A stretch of 64,000 bases of DNA from Arthrobacter saudimassiliensis (GTDB lineage Bacteria; Actinomycetota; Actinomycetes; Actinomycetales; Micrococcaceae). A program made the translations under genes and the position numbers. Location of the stretch: NCBI GenBank assembly GCA_900016675.1, contig LN483070.1, forward strand, positions 682,001 to 746,000. The letters run 5' to 3'. The notes under the pieces are model-generated. The model had not been told where the DNA came from. It saw nothing but the letters and a program-made list of their open reading frames with translations, and ran no database searches. Positions 9,414 through 18,277 of this stretch are shown one piece after another (within the stretch, counting starts at the first letter, position 1; the number at the start of each line of letters is the position of its first letter).

Positions 9414-9432
9414 GCCCGCCTGATCGGCGGGC
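9414..9432. terminator. Terminator hairpin between convergent genes
   Basis: GCCCGCC (9414-9420) pairs with GGCGGGC (9426-9432) around 5 bases, followed by CCCGCTTT. It sits between the stop of the GMC gene and the stop of the opposite-strand lactate monooxygenase gene, so it may serve both. Confidence 0.55.
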
Positions 9433-9438
9433 CCCGCT

Positions 9439-10596
9439 TTACAGCCGGTGCAGCGCTCCGCGCAGGGAGGCGAGGTCGGGGTAGCCGTTGACCGCCATGG
9501 TCAGGTCCGCCTCGGCGAGCAGGGAACGCATCACGTGTGTGATTCCGGCCTGCCCGCCCACGGCCAGTCCGTAGACGTAGGGCCGGCCGATGCCCACCGC
9601 CGTCGCGCCCAGGGCCAGGGCCCGCAGGGCGTCGACGCCGGAGCGGACGCCCGAGTCGAAGAGCACCGGCGCGCCGTCGGCCGCCTCGACGACGGCGGGC
9701 AGGCAGTCGATGGCCGGAATCCCGCCGTTGGCCTGCCGCCCGCCGTGGTTGGAGCAGTAGATGCCGTCCATCCCGCCGTCCAGCGCCCGCCGGGTGTCCT
9801 CGGGCGAGCAGATGCCCTTGAGGAGGATGGGCAGGTCGGTCAGCGACCGGAACCACGCGAGGTCCGCCCACGTCATGGTCGGGTTGCCGAACAGCGAGGC
9901 CCAGAGCATGACGGCGGCGGCCGGATCGTCCGAGCCCTGCTCGGCCAGCAGCTTCCGGAAGCGGTCGTCGCTCAGGTAGTTGGCCAGGCACTGCCCGCTC
10001 AGCATGGGCAGATAGGCGGCGCCCAGGTCGCGGGGCCGCCAGCCGTTCACCCAGGTGTCCAGGGTGATCACGATGCCGGCGTATCCGGCGGCTTCGGCCC
10101 GGTGTACGAGGCTTTCGGTCAGTTCGCGGTCCGCCGGCGGGTACAGCTGGAAGAACGCCGGAGTATCGCCGGTGGCCGCCTGCACCTGCTCCAGAGGCGC
10201 CTGGGACAGCGTCGAGGCGACCATGGGCACGCCCAGCTCGGCGGAGGACGCCGCGGCGGCCAGATCGCCGTCGCCGGCCACCACGCCGAGCACGCCCACC
10301 GGGGCGAGGAACAGGGGAGAGGGCAGGCGGTGGCTGAACAGCTCCACCGACAGGTCCCGCTGCGCGGCGCCGACCATCATCCGCGGCATGATGCCCAGCC
10401 TGTCGAAGGCCGCCACGTTGGCCCGCTGGGTGTGCTCGTTGCCGGCCCCGCCGGCAACGTAGCCGTGGATCCGGGGCTCCATCACCGACTCGGCCAGAGC
10501 CTCGGTGGCGGCATAGCCGATCGGCAGCTCGGGCGTCATGCCCCTGGCCCCGGCCATGTAGATGCCGAGCTGATAGTCCCCAAAGTTGCTGGCCAC
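9439..10596 (-). CDS. Lactate 2-monooxygenase (FMN-dependent)
   Basis: A 385-residue alpha-hydroxy-acid oxidase family enzyme. It keeps the lactate 2-monooxygenase features: HGYVAGGAGNEHTQRANVAAF near the N terminus, LDTWVNGWRPRDL, and the long inserted loop with GQCLANYLSD. The catalytic His lies in YCSNHGGRQANGG. The reaction is lactate plus O2 to acetate, CO2 and water. GTG at 10596 has AGGGG upstream. It closes a leftward operon that also holds sugar-phosphate isomerases, so it may dispose of an alpha-hydroxy acid arising from the same substrate. Confidence 0.88.
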   Translation of the reverse strand: MASNFGDYQLGIYMAGARGMTPELPIGYAATEALAESVMEPRIHGYVAGGAGNEHTQRANVAAFDRLGIMPRMMVGAAQRDLSVELFSHRLPSPLFLAPVGVLGVVAGDGDLAAAASSAELGVPMVASTLSQAPLEQVQAATGDTPAFFQLYPPADRELTESLVHRAEAAGYAGIVITLDTWVNGWRPRDLGAAYLPMLSGQCLANYLSDDRFRKLLAEQGSDDPAAAVMLWASLFGNPTMTWADLAWFRSLTDLPILLKGICSPEDTRRALDGGMDGIYCSNHGGRQANGGIPAIDCLPAVVEAADGAPVLFDSGVRSGVDALRALALGATAVGIGRPYVYGLAVGGQAGITHVMRSLLAEADLTMAVNGYPDLASLRGALHRL

Positions 10597-10702
10597 GGGT
10601 GCCCCTGCCTGTCTGGAACCGGCACCGGGCCGGACCGCGGAAGTGATGTGCCGGCAGGCTATCGCTTCCCCGGCCGGTCCGTCGGCATTTGGTGCGCGCG
10701 GG

Positions 10703-11164
10703 TCAGCCGGCCTCGTAACCGCTGATCGCGTCCACCTTCGACGCCGACGCGCTGGCCGGATCGAAGACGTAGTCCAGCCATTCCTTCGCCAGCCGGCGGG
10801 CCAGCTCCAGGCCGATGACGCGCTGGCCCATGCACAGCACCTGCGCGTTGTTGCTGAGCACCGAGCGCTCCACTGAATAGGAATCATGTGCCGTCACTGC
10901 CCGGATGCCCGGCACCTTGTTCGCGGAGATCGCCACGCCCAGCCCGGTGCCGCAGACCAGCAGGGCACGGTCCGCATCACCCGAGGCCACCTTCCGGGCG
11001 GCGTCCACCGCGACATGCGGGTAGGCGGTGTCCTCGGTGTCCGAGACGCCGACGTCGAGCACGCTTTCCACCCGCTCATCCGCCTCGAGGTCCCGGCGCA
11101 GCACCTCCTTGTAGTCGAATCCGGCGTCGTCGCTTCCGATCGCGATTCGAAGCTTTCCGCTCAT
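10703..11164 (-). CDS. RpiB/LacAB-family sugar-phosphate isomerase (EryI-like)
   Basis: A 153-residue ribose-5-phosphate isomerase B family protein with the IGSDDAG substrate loop and the active-site Cys in [15 protein letters not shown]. Its ATG overlaps the stop of the TIM-family gene by 4 bases, implying translational coupling. Known erythritol/threitol pathways pair an RpiB homologue (EryI, D-erythrulose-4-phosphate to D-erythrose-4-phosphate) with a TIM homologue and a DHA-kinase homologue, exactly the three genes found here. The specific assignment is inferred from that context. Confidence 0.88.
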   Translation of the reverse strand: MSGKLRIAIGSDDAGFDYKEVLRRDLEADERVESVLDVGVSDTEDTAYPHVAVDAARKVASGDADRALLVCGTGLGVAISANKVPGIRAVTAHDSYSVERSVLSNNAQVLCMGQRVIGLELARRLAKEWLDYVFDPASASASKVDAISGYEAG

Positions 11165-11979
11165 TGGTCCACACCTTCCTTGTTGCTCCCGTGTTCCGTC
11201 ACAAAGGGGTTGTGCCGCCCGGTACCGTCTGCCCGGAAGCCGGCGGCCAGGTCCAGCAGCTGCAGGTAGCCCTCCAGCTCCCACGCCGAACGGCCAATGA
11301 ACAGGCCGTCCACATGCGGGAGGTCCAGCAGCCCCGGTGCGTTTGCCGCGTCGACTGATCCGCCGTACAGCAGCCCGGCGACCCGGCCGCCGTACTCCTC
11401 GGCCAGGGCGGCAAAGGGGCCGCGCAGCTCGTCCGGGTCGGCCGGGCGGCCGCCCGCGCCGATCGCCCAGATGGGTTCGTAGGCAATAAGCACACGGGAC
11501 AGCCCGGCATCATCCAGCCCGTCCAGGGCACGGCGGGCCTGCTCCAGGATGAATCCGGTCGAAGCGCCTGCGCCGCGCACCCCGGCCGGTTCCCCGATGC
11601 ACAGCAGCGGCGTCAGGCCGTGCCGCAGCACGGCAGCGACCTTGCGGCGCACGGTCTCATCCGTCTCGCCGAAGTGCTCCCGCCGTTCCGAATGCCCGAT
11701 CTCGACCAAGCGGGCGCCGGCGTCCGCGACCTGCGGCACCGAGACCTCGCCGGTCCACGCCCCGGCGTCCTCCCAGTGGGCGTTCTGGGCACCCACCAGC
11801 ACGGGAGCCCCGTCCAGGACCTCGGCCACCGAGGCCAGGGCTGTGGCCGGAGGCAGGAGGAACGGCTGCACCCCGGCGAGGTCCCGGCCGGACAGCGCCC
11901 GCTGCAGGCCCGCAGCGTAGTCCCTGGCCTCGGCCAGGGTCTTGTTCATCTTCCAGCTGGTGCCGACCCAAAGCGTCAC
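11161..11979 (-). CDS. Triosephosphate isomerase-family enzyme (LerI-like)
   Basis: A 272-residue TIM homologue with the catalytic Lys11 (GTSWKMNKT), His in EIGHSERR and Glu in AYEPIWAIG. The start is GTG at 11979, overlapping the DhaK-DhaL stop by 4 bases. The family WKMN motif reads SWKMN rather than the usual NWKMN of glycolytic enzymes, as expected for a paralogue. In context it probably interconverts L-erythrulose-1-phosphate and D-erythrulose-4-phosphate rather than triose phosphates. Confidence 0.88.
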   Translation of the reverse strand: MTLWVGTSWKMNKTLAEARDYAAGLQRALSGRDLAGVQPFLLPPATALASVAEVLDGAPVLVGAQNAHWEDAGAWTGEVSVPQVADAGARLVEIGHSERREHFGETDETVRRKVAAVLRHGLTPLLCIGEPAGVRGAGASTGFILEQARRALDGLDDAGLSRVLIAYEPIWAIGAGGRPADPDELRGPFAALAEEYGGRVAGLLYGGSVDAANAPGLLDLPHVDGLFIGRSAWELEGYLQLLDLAAGFRADGTGRHNPFVTEHGSNKEGVDQ

Positions 11980-13718
11980 GGTGCATCCAGGGGATCCGCA
12001 GCTGAGCGGAGGGCCGCGCCCAGCGCATCCATGAGTACGGCGAAGGAATACGCGCCGGGATCAGGCGTGCCCAGGCTCTTTTCGCCCAGGATCCGGGAGC
12101 GCCCCAGCCGTGAGGTGATGGACGCGGTCGCCTCGGCCGCCTCCCGGGCAGCGGCTGCGGCGGCCTGGACGGATCCGGCAAGATCTCCGGTGGCGTCAAA
12201 CTCCCGCACCAGCACGTCGCGGAACGGCAGCGCGGCGTCGATCATGGTCTTGTCGCCGGGGCGGGCGCCGCCCAGCCGGGCGACGGCGTCGATGCCGGCC
12301 ATGAGGGCGTCCACCACATCCCGGGGCCCGGCGGCGTTGTCGTCGTCGAACACTCCGCCGGCCGCGGTCAGGGCCGCGCCCCACAGTGCGCCGGAAGTGC
12401 CGCCGGCCTCCTCCGCCCAGGCATCCCCCGCATGCAGGAGCACGGTGCGGGCGCCGGCCCCCTTGCCTGCCGCGGCGGCCCCGGCGGCTGCCGCGCCCCT
12501 GGTGCCGAAGGCCATGCCCTGGCCGTGGTCGCCGTCGCCGGCCACGGCGTCGAGACGGCCGAATTCCGCTTCATGTTCCGATGCGGCGTCGCGCAGCACC
12601 TCCAGGGCGCCCACAATCCGCTGCGCCGTCCGCTGGGACTGCTCCGACGCCTCCGGAATCGGATCCTCCCCGGGCACGTGCAGGGTCGTCCTCGGCTCGC
12701 CGGCCGGCGCGGAGGCTGTCCGGCGGAAGGCGGGGGTGTCAGCCGGTGCGAGCCAGTATTCCTCCAGCTCATCATCCAAAAACACCACGGTCAGTGACAG
12801 GCCCGCCATATCCAGGCTGGTCACATGCTCACCGACCTCCGGTGCCACCACCGTGCAGCCGCGCGCGGCGAGCTGCTCGGCCACGCGGCCGTAGACCACA
12901 AACAGTTCCTCGTACTTCACGGTGCCCAGCCCGTTGAGCACCAGGCCCACCCGACCGCGGTAGCCGCCGTCGGTGCGGTCCGGTTCCTCCTCGAGCACCC
13001 CGTCCAGCAGCAGGTCGGCGACGTCGGCGGCGGTGCCCAGCGGAACCTCCCGGATTCCCGGCTCGCCGTGGATGCCGAGCCCCACCGCCATCTGGCCGTC
13101 CGGCACATGGAACAGGGCCTCTTCCGCGCCCGGCAGCGTGCAGCCCTCGAAGGCCACGCCGAAGGACCGGGTGGCATCGTTGGCCTTCCACGCCACCCGC
13201 TCCGCCTCGTCGAGGTCCGCGCCCGCCTCGATGGCGGCACCGGCGATCTTGAACACCACCAGGTCCCCGGCAATGCCGCGCCGGTTCCTGTGCTGATCGG
13301 CCGGACCCGAGGCGATGTCGTCGGAGACCCGGATGATGCGGACGTCAATGCCTTCGGCCCGCAGCTTCTCGGCAGCCTGGCCGAAGTGCAGCACGTCCCC
13401 CGCGTAGTTGCCGAACCCCAGGATGACCCCGCCGCCATTCTCGGCCGAGCGGGATACGGAGTAGACCTGGGACGCGGAAGGGGAAGAGAAGATGTTGCCG
13501 CACGGGGCTCCATGGCCCATGCCCGGGCCCACCCAGCCGGCGAAGGCGGGGTAGTGGCCGGAACCGCCGCCGATCACCAGCGCCGGCTGGCCGACGGGCG
13601 TCGCGGTGGACCGCACCACTCCTCCATGGGCGAGCGTGACATGGCCGGGGTGGGCGGCGGCGTATCCGTGCAGGGCGTGGGAGGCGAAGTCCGCGGGAGC
13701 ATTCAGCAGATAGGTCAT
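11976..13718 (-). CDS. Fused DhaK-DhaL dihydroxyacetone/erythrulose kinase
   Basis: A 580-residue ATP-dependent kinase. The N-terminal DhaK domain (about 1-330) has IGGGSGHYPAF and the His217 in GLGIHGEPG that binds the ketose carbonyl covalently. The C-terminal DhaL domain (about 370-575) has the metal-binding VAGDGDHGQGM. Glycerone kinases and L-erythrulose kinases (LerK) share this layout; the adjacent isomerases favour erythrulose. It is coupled to the TIM-family gene downstream and lies 100 bases after the dehydrogenase gene. Confidence 0.9.
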   Translation of the reverse strand: MTYLLNAPADFASHALHGYAAAHPGHVTLAHGGVVRSTATPVGQPALVIGGGSGHYPAFAGWVGPGMGHGAPCGNIFSSPSASQVYSVSRSAENGGGVILGFGNYAGDVLHFGQAAEKLRAEGIDVRIIRVSDDIASGPADQHRNRRGIAGDLVVFKIAGAAIEAGADLDEAERVAWKANDATRSFGVAFEGCTLPGAEEALFHVPDGQMAVGLGIHGEPGIREVPLGTAADVADLLLDGVLEEEPDRTDGGYRGRVGLVLNGLGTVKYEELFVVYGRVAEQLAARGCTVVAPEVGEHVTSLDMAGLSLTVVFLDDELEEYWLAPADTPAFRRTASAPAGEPRTTLHVPGEDPIPEASEQSQRTAQRIVGALEVLRDAASEHEAEFGRLDAVAGDGDHGQGMAFGTRGAAAAGAAAAGKGAGARTVLLHAGDAWAEEAGGTSGALWGAALTAAGGVFDDDNAAGPRDVVDALMAGIDAVARLGGARPGDKTMIDAALPFRDVLVREFDATGDLAGSVQAAAAAAREAAEATASITSRLGRSRILGEKSLGTPDPGAYSFAVLMDALGAALRSAADPLDAP

Positions 13719-13817
13719 GGGTTCCAGCCTTGGTCGTCTGCGGCACCCGCCGGCCGGAGGTCGCTCCAGGCGCCGTCCGGCCGGCGGAACACGTCGTTGT
13801 GCGAATAGGACGGATTC

Positions 13818-14804
13818 TCAGGCGGAGGCCGCGCCGTCCTGATCGGCGGTCTCCTCGGCGGGGCTGGGGCCCAGCTCCTTCAACAGCCCGGACATGGCAA
13901 CGTACGCCCTGTTGCGGTACGCCACAAGGTCCTGCGTCCGCTCAGCCGGGATCTCCAGGAACCCGGCGCCGGACTTGGTCCCGAGCTTGCCGGCATCTAC
14001 CAGGTCCTGAAGGATCTTCGGGGTAGCGAACCGCTCGGGGAATGAGGTCTGCAGGGACGCATAGCAGAACGAGTACACGTCCAGGCCCGCCATGTCCGCA
14101 ATGGCGAACGGCCCGAAGAACGGCAGCCGGAACCCGAAGGTGGTCCGCACCAGGGTGTCGACGTCCTCGGCGCTGGCGATGCCCTGCTCGACGACCTGCG
14201 CGGCCTCATGGAACAGGGCGTACTGCAGGCGGTTGAGCACGAATCCGGTGACATCCTTGACGACGGCGGCCTGCTTGCCGGTGAGTGCGACGATGTCCCG
14301 GGCGGTCTCCACCGTCTCGGGCGTGGTGCCCGCGTGCGGAATGACCTCGACGCCGGGAATGAACGGGGCCGGATTGGAGAAATGCACGCCGAGGAAGCGC
14401 CCCGGGTTGGTCACCGCCTCCGCAAGCGTTGCGATCAGGATGGTCGAGGTATTGGAACCGATCACGGCGTCCTCGGGCGCTGCTGCGCTGATCCGCCGCA
14501 GTGTCGAATGCTTGATGTCGAGGACCTCCGGCACCGCCTCCTCGATGTAGGAGGCTTCCGCGACGGCCTCCTCAATGCTGGGCGCGGCCCAGAGATTGGC
14601 CTGCAGCCGCTCCACGGCGTCCGCGGGGAACAGGTTGTCCGCCGTGAATTGGGCTGCTTCGGTCAGCAGGCGCTGGAGGTTCTTCTCCGCCACCTCCTGC
14701 GATACATCGGCAAGCGCCACGCGGGCCCCGCCCAAGGCAAGCACCTGGGCGATGCCGCCGCCCATGTATCCGGAACCGACTACGGCTACTGTTCGCTGGG
14801 TCAT
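13818..14804 (-). CDS. 3-hydroxyacyl-CoA dehydrogenase-family NAD oxidoreductase
   Basis: A 328-residue protein with the Rossmann GSGYMGGGIAQ at residues 10-20, the SNTSTI segment, the catalytic His in LGVHFSNPAPFIPGVEVI, and the helical C-terminal domain (DVTGFVLNRLQYALFHEA). Relatives act on 3-hydroxyacyl-CoA but also on sugar acids such as L-gulonate. First gene of the leftward erythrulose-type operon, so a hydroxy-acid substrate is more likely here. ATG at 14804 has GGAGG 8 bases upstream. Confidence 0.85.
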   Translation of the reverse strand: MTQRTVAVVGSGYMGGGIAQVLALGGARVALADVSQEVAEKNLQRLLTEAAQFTADNLFPADAVERLQANLWAAPSIEEAVAEASYIEEAVPEVLDIKHSTLRRISAAAPEDAVIGSNTSTILIATLAEAVTNPGRFLGVHFSNPAPFIPGVEVIPHAGTTPETVETARDIVALTGKQAAVVKDVTGFVLNRLQYALFHEAAQVVEQGIASAEDVDTLVRTTFGFRLPFFGPFAIADMAGLDVYSFCYASLQTSFPERFATPKILQDLVDAGKLGTKSGAGFLEIPAERTQDLVAYRNRAYVAMSGLLKELGPSPAEETADQDGAASA

Positions 14805-14872
14805 GGGCTGATCCTCCGTCATCAAGCGGTGCCGTGAGGGGGCGGCCAGCGCCCGGTCACCTTCGTCCTGTT

Positions 14873-14882
14873 TCCTATAGGA
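14873..14882. promoter_or_regulatory. Candidate GntR operator, leftward operon
   Basis: The 10-bp palindrome TCCTATAGGA lies about 70 bases upstream of the dehydrogenase start. TCCTATAGG recurs upstream of the permease on the other side of the regulator gene (15880-15888). Sites of this short palindromic kind fit FadR-type GntR proteins. Confidence 0.5.
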
Positions 14883-15026
14883 TCCATGGCTGATTGTGTG
14901 ATGTCAACCACACTGAAACGCAGCTGGCACAGGTGACGCAGGGAGGGGCGGCGCGGCAGGCGGTGTGCGTGTGGGCCTGAGGATGCCGGCGCGCGAAGAT
15001 CGGAAGACGGGGCGGCGGGGCAGGGG

Positions 15027-15734
15027 TCAGGCCGGCTGCGGCCGCGGGCGGGCGGCGAGCTCCGACTCCTGCGCGGCCCGTGAGCGCACGCCGCCGATGT
15101 GGGCGGCCATGGCCTCACGGGCGGCCCCCGCGTTGCCGCGGCGCATGGCATCCAGGATCAGCGCATGTTCCTCTATGGCGCTGCGGGCGTCCCGGACTCC
15201 GGTCCCGCCGAAAAGCCGAAAGCGGTGCACGTGACCGCCCAGGGAATCGTAGGCGGCGACGAGGAACTTGTTGCCGGTGTGCTCGGCGATGAGCCGGTGG
15301 AAGCGTTCGTCCGCTTCCCAGTAGGAGCGGTAGTCCGAGAACTGCGGGCCGTTGGGCGCCTGGCGCAGCTCATCAATGGAGGCCTCCAGGGCGCCGAGAA
15401 AGGCGTCGTCGGCGCGGGTGCAGGCCAGCTCGGCGTTGTGCGGCTCCAGGAGCAGTCGGGCTGCCATGAGGTCCATCAGCTCCGCCTGGCTGAGCATGGG
15501 GGCCACCCGGTAGCCGCGTAGTGCGGCCCGGACCACCAGTCCGGTGGACTCGAGGCGGGCAAGCGCCTCGCGGACCGGGGTGGGGGACACGCCCAGTTCC
15601 CGGGCTGTGCCGTCAATGCTCAGGGGGTCGCCGGACTCCAGCTTCCCGTCCATCAGGCGCGCCAGGATCTCCTTGTACACCTGGTCGGCCAGAACGCTCC
15701 GCTGCACCCATGCCCTGCCGGCGTCCTGGTCCAT
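15027..15734 (-). CDS. GntR-family regulator (FCD domain)
   Basis: A 235-residue regulator. The N-terminal winged HTH (GDPLSIDGTARELGVSPTPVREALARLE) is followed by an FCD ligand domain with the metal/ligand residues in ARLLLEPHNAE, DERFHRLIAEHTGN and EEHALILDAMRRG. ATG at 15734 follows AGGAG by 4 bases; an upstream GTG at 15761 is possible. It sits between two divergent arms that carry the TCCTATAGG motif and probably represses both until a sugar-acid inducer binds. Confidence 0.9.
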   Translation of the reverse strand: MDQDAGRAWVQRSVLADQVYKEILARLMDGKLESGDPLSIDGTARELGVSPTPVREALARLESTGLVVRAALRGYRVAPMLSQAELMDLMAARLLLEPHNAELACTRADDAFLGALEASIDELRQAPNGPQFSDYRSYWEADERFHRLIAEHTGNKFLVAAYDSLGGHVHRFRLFGGTGVRDARSAIEEHALILDAMRRGNAGAAREAMAAHIGGVRSRAAQESELAARPRPQPA

Positions 15735-15876
15735 GCCGCTCCTGTTGCTCGATTCCGCCACTGGTCAGATTCTCCCACGAGGGCGCGCCCCTTGGGCCTG
15801 TTCGACCCGGCATCCCCCGCAGCGCTCCTGCCCTGCCCTGGAAGCGGTCAGGGAACCAGCTCTGGACAGCTTCCAA

Positions 15877-15925
15877 ATATCCTATAGGGTATTGGCCAAT
15901 ATCGATGTGTCCTGCGCCACATCGA
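15877..15925. promoter_or_regulatory. Candidate operators upstream of the GntP permease gene
   Basis: ATATCCTATAGGGTAT (15877-15892) is a near-palindrome containing the TCCTATAGG found at 14873. Ten bases on, TCGATGTG (15902-15909) pairs with CACATCGA (15918-15925) as an 8-bp inverted repeat. The first is the likely GntR site; the role of the second is unknown. Confidence 0.5.
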
Positions 15926-15965
15926 CGATCGGACTTTCAACCGCGCGATCAAAGGTGTTCACGCC

Positions 15966-17390
15966 ATGCACATGCTCCCTTCCGCCGTTCCGGCGGAAAC
16001 GCTGGTCCTAGCCGAACGTCCTGCCTGGGCCCTCATCTCCATAGCCGTGGCAGCTATTGCCGTCCTGCTGCTCATGATCATCAAGCTGCGCGTCCACGCG
16101 TTCTTCGCGCTGATCATCATCAGCGTCCTCACGGCCCTTGCCGCCGGCATCGGCATCGGCGACGTGGTGACCGTCGTCGTCGCGGGCTTCAGCACCACGG
16201 TGGGCACCGTGGCCCTGCTGGTCGGTTTCGGCGCCGTCCTCGGCCGGCTGGTGGAGGTCTCCGGCGGGGCACAGGTGCTCGCTGATGCCATGCTGCGCCG
16301 GTTCGGCGAGAAGCGTGCGCCGCTGGCCTTGGCCGTGGCGTCGCTTTTCTACGCCTTCCCGATCTTCCTTGACGCCGGCTTTATCGTGATGCTGCCGATC
16401 ATCTACACCGTGGCCCGGCGCTTGGGCGGCTCGTTCATGCTCTACGTCCTGCCCTCCATCGGCTCGTTCCTGATGATGCACGCCCTCACCCCGCCGCACC
16501 CCGGCCCCACCGCCGCGGCCACCGTCATGGGCGCCGACGTCGGCACCGTCATCCTGGTCGCGCTGCTGGTGGGCCTGCCGGCCTGGTACCTCGGCGGCTA
16601 CCGCCTGGCCCTCATCCTCGCCAAGCGCTACCCCAACATGCCGGTGCCCAATCTGCTGGGCGAAGCCGACCTGGACGCGGACACGCCACGGCCCGGCTTC
16701 TGGACCATCATCGTCGTGCTGCTGCTGCCGCTGTTCCTGATCTTCTTCAACACGCTGTTCAGCACCCTGGAAGCCGGCGGAAGCGTGGGCGGGGAGAACA
16801 TCCTGTTCCAGCTCTCCCGGCTCATCGGCAGCACGCCGATCGCCCTGCTGATCGCCACCCTGGCCGCCATGTACCTGCTGTACATCCGTCCGCGCCGCGG
16901 CCGCGGCTCCATCGGCAGCGCGCTGGAGGACCTGGTCGACAATGCGCTGGCCCCGGTCTGCTCCATCATCCTGATCACCGGAGCCGGCGGCGCCTTCGGC
17001 CGGGTCCTGACCGAAACCGGAATCGGCGGCACCATCGCCTCCGGGCTGGATGCGATTGGCCTGCCCGTCATCCTGGCCGGCTTCCTTGTCGCCATCGCCT
17101 TCCGTGTGGCCCAGGGGTCCGCCACCGTCGCCGCCACCACGGCCGGGTCCATCATGGCCCCCGCCGTCATGGAGCTGGGCCTTTCCGGAATCGGCCTGGC
17201 CGCCGTCGTGGTGGCCATTGCCGCCGGCTCCATCACCTTCTCCCATGTCAACGACTCCGGCTTCTGGCTGATCGGCAAGTTCTGCGGATTCGACACGCTC
17301 ACCACCCTGAAGACCTGGACCGTCGTCGGCACCGCCATCGGTTTCCTGTCCTTCGCGCTCGCGTGGGTGGTCTACGCCATCGCCGCCTAG
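15966..17390 (+). CDS. GntP-family gluconate/sugar-acid permease
   Basis: A 474-residue polytopic membrane protein of the gluconate:H+ symporter family with about 12-14 hydrophobic segments. Family landmarks include LMMHALTPPHPGPTAAATVMG and AQGSATVAATTAG, and the C-terminal HVNDSGFWLIGKFCG. Such permeases import hydroxy acids (gluconate, threonate, erythronate and similar). It opens the rightward arm next to the GntR operator and predicts an acid sugar as the substrate of the whole locus. Confidence 0.93.
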   Translation: MHMLPSAVPAETLVLAERPAWALISIAVAAIAVLLLMIIKLRVHAFFALIIISVLTALAAGIGIGDVVTVVVAGFSTTVGTVALLVGFGAVLGRLVEVSGGAQVLADAMLRRFGEKRAPLALAVASLFYAFPIFLDAGFIVMLPIIYTVARRLGGSFMLYVLPSIGSFLMMHALTPPHPGPTAAATVMGADVGTVILVALLVGLPAWYLGGYRLALILAKRYPNMPVPNLLGEADLDADTPRPGFWTIIVVLLLPLFLIFFNTLFSTLEAGGSVGGENILFQLSRLIGSTPIALLIATLAAMYLLYIRPRRGRGSIGSALEDLVDNALAPVCSIILITGAGGAFGRVLTETGIGGTIASGLDAIGLPVILAGFLVAIAFRVAQGSATVAATTAGSIMAPAVMELGLSGIGLAAVVVAIAAGSITFSHVNDSGFWLIGKFCGFDTLTTLKTWTVVGTAIGFLSFALAWVVYAIAA

Positions 17391-17453
17391 CCGCGGTGAG
17401 GGGCAGCTGCTTGCCCCCTGACCTGATCCCGCTTCAACCCTGCAGGAGACGAA

Positions 17454-18224
17454 ATGCCACCTTTCCCCGACCAACGGACCGCCGTCGTCACCGGAGCCGG
17501 CGGCGAACGCGGCATCGGCCGCCATGTGGCCCGCCGCCTCGCCCGGGAGGGCTGGGCCCTGGCGGTGCTGGATGTCAACGCCGACGCCGTGATGTCCTTC
17601 GCCGAGGAGCTCGGGGCGGACTCGCAGCAGCCGGTGCTCGGCATCGCGGCCGACGTCGCCGACCCCGACTCGGTGGACGCGGCCTTCACGCAGATCGATG
17701 CAGGGCTGCCTCCCGTCCTGGCGCAGGTGAACCTGGCCGGCATTGCCAGCCCGCACACCCTGTTCGAGCTGACCCCGGAGCTGTGGCGCCGGGTCCTGGA
17801 CGTCAACGCCACCGGGACCCTGCTGATGATGCAGGCCGCCGCGCGGCGGATGATCGACGGCGGCCGGGGCGGCCGCATCGTCAACACCTCCTCGATCACC
17901 GCCTACGACGGCGGGGGCACCTTCTCGAAGACCGGATATGCGGCCGCCAAGGCAGCGATCCTGGGCCTGACCCGCGGCGGCGCCCGCGAACTCGGCCCGC
18001 GCGGGATCACCTGCAACGCCATCGTTCCCGGCCCGATCGACACCGACATCATGGGCGGCCCGCTCGGCGATGAGCGCAGGGCCGCCCTGTCCGTCGACAT
18101 CCCGGTCCAGCGCGTCGGCCAGCCGGCCGAAGTCGCCGGCCTGGTCAACTATCTGGTCAGCGAGGAGGCCGGCTTTCTCAACGGCGGCTCCTACTTCATT
18201 GACGGCGGCAAGCACATGGTGTGA
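17454..18224 (+). CDS. Short-chain dehydrogenase/reductase
   Basis: A 256-residue classical SDR with TGAGGERGIG cofactor loop (residues 14-23), the NLAG segment, the catalytic Ser in NTSSITAYDG and YAAAK (Tyr and Lys). A GCAGGAG site precedes the ATG. It follows the permease by 63 bases and probably carries out one oxidation of the imported hydroxy acid. Confidence 0.92.
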   Translation: MPPFPDQRTAVVTGAGGERGIGRHVARRLAREGWALAVLDVNADAVMSFAEELGADSQQPVLGIAADVADPDSVDAAFTQIDAGLPPVLAQVNLAGIASPHTLFELTPELWRRVLDVNATGTLLMMQAAARRMIDGGRGGRIVNTSSITAYDGGGTFSKTGYAAAKAAILGLTRGGARELGPRGITCNAIVPGPIDTDIMGGPLGDERRAALSVDIPVQRVGQPAEVAGLVNYLVSEEAGFLNGGSYFIDGGKHMV

Positions 18225-18277
18225 GAAGCCTTTGTCCGGACAGCCCAAGCACCCCTTTCCATCCGAGGAGAAGACCC

